Below, one piece after another: positions 6,403-6,421 of a stretch of 6,421 nt of DNA. The stretch covers positions 1-6,421 of the forward strand of contig JAAYAO010000037.1 in NCBI GenBank assembly GCA_012719335.1. The letters run 5' to 3'. The stretch comes from Propionibacterium sp. GTDB taxonomy: Bacteria > Actinomycetota > Actinomycetes > Propionibacteriales > Propionibacteriaceae. The position numbers and the translations under genes are program-made. Positions within the stretch are counted from its first letter, which is position 1. The number at the start of each line of letters is the position of its first letter. Under the pieces are notes generated by a model that was not told the DNA's origin, made no database searches, and saw nothing but the letters and a program-made list of their open reading frames with translations.

Positions 6403-6421
6403 CGGTTCAGCCCCCTCGCAC

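Noticed and set aside
1..6421. CRISPR arrays, insertion sequences, tRNA or rRNA genes, attachment sites
   Set aside because: No direct-repeat arrays, transposase-like proteins, terminal inverted repeats or recognisable RNA gene sequences were seen on either strand.

Overview
The window is high-GC DNA (roughly two thirds G+C) with strong G/C preference at third codon positions. GTG and TTG starts are probable, and the FtsY and Ffh proteins are of actinobacterial type, so the source is most likely a member of the Actinomycetota. The genus cannot be fixed from the sequence. The very high GC content produces long open shadow frames opposite the real genes (up to about 1,000 codons), which are not annotated.

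Layout. Bases 1-80 hold the last 25 codons of an unidentified plus-strand gene. A short convergent intergenic gap (81-176), able to fold into a compact three-stem structure, separates it from two minus-strand genes. The first (177-1661) encodes a FAD-dependent oxidoreductase of the fumarate reductase/3-ketosteroid dehydrogenase superfamily. It most resembles 3-ketosteroid delta4-(5alpha)-dehydrogenases, with a Tyr-x-Ser pair near the C terminus. The second (1752 to about 2424) encodes a multi-pass membrane protein of the DUF1345 type. Its reading frame is broken by one extra base near 2351-2353.

A divergent gap leads to the plus-strand SRP block: ftsY (SRP receptor GTPase, 2523-3704), ffh (SRP54 GTPase, 3753-5321) and a metal-dependent amidohydrolase (5326-6402). 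FtsY and Ffh are partners in co-translational targeting of membrane proteins. Ffh binds the SRP RNA and signal sequences, and FtsY docks the complex at the membrane; their homologous NG domains form the GTPase heterodimer. The amidohydrolase starts four bases after the ffh stop and is almost certainly co-transcribed. As I recall, an amidohydrolase after ffh also occurs in mycobacteria, but no functional link to SRP is known to me.

Most of the window is ordinary core genome. I found no convincing undescribed multi-gene system. The points worth a second look are the frameshifted DUF1345 gene and its potassium-channel-like pore segment, the steroid-dehydrogenase-like active site of the flavoprotein, the ambiguous promoter/ribosome-site signal at the ftsY start, and the foldable convergent intergenic region.
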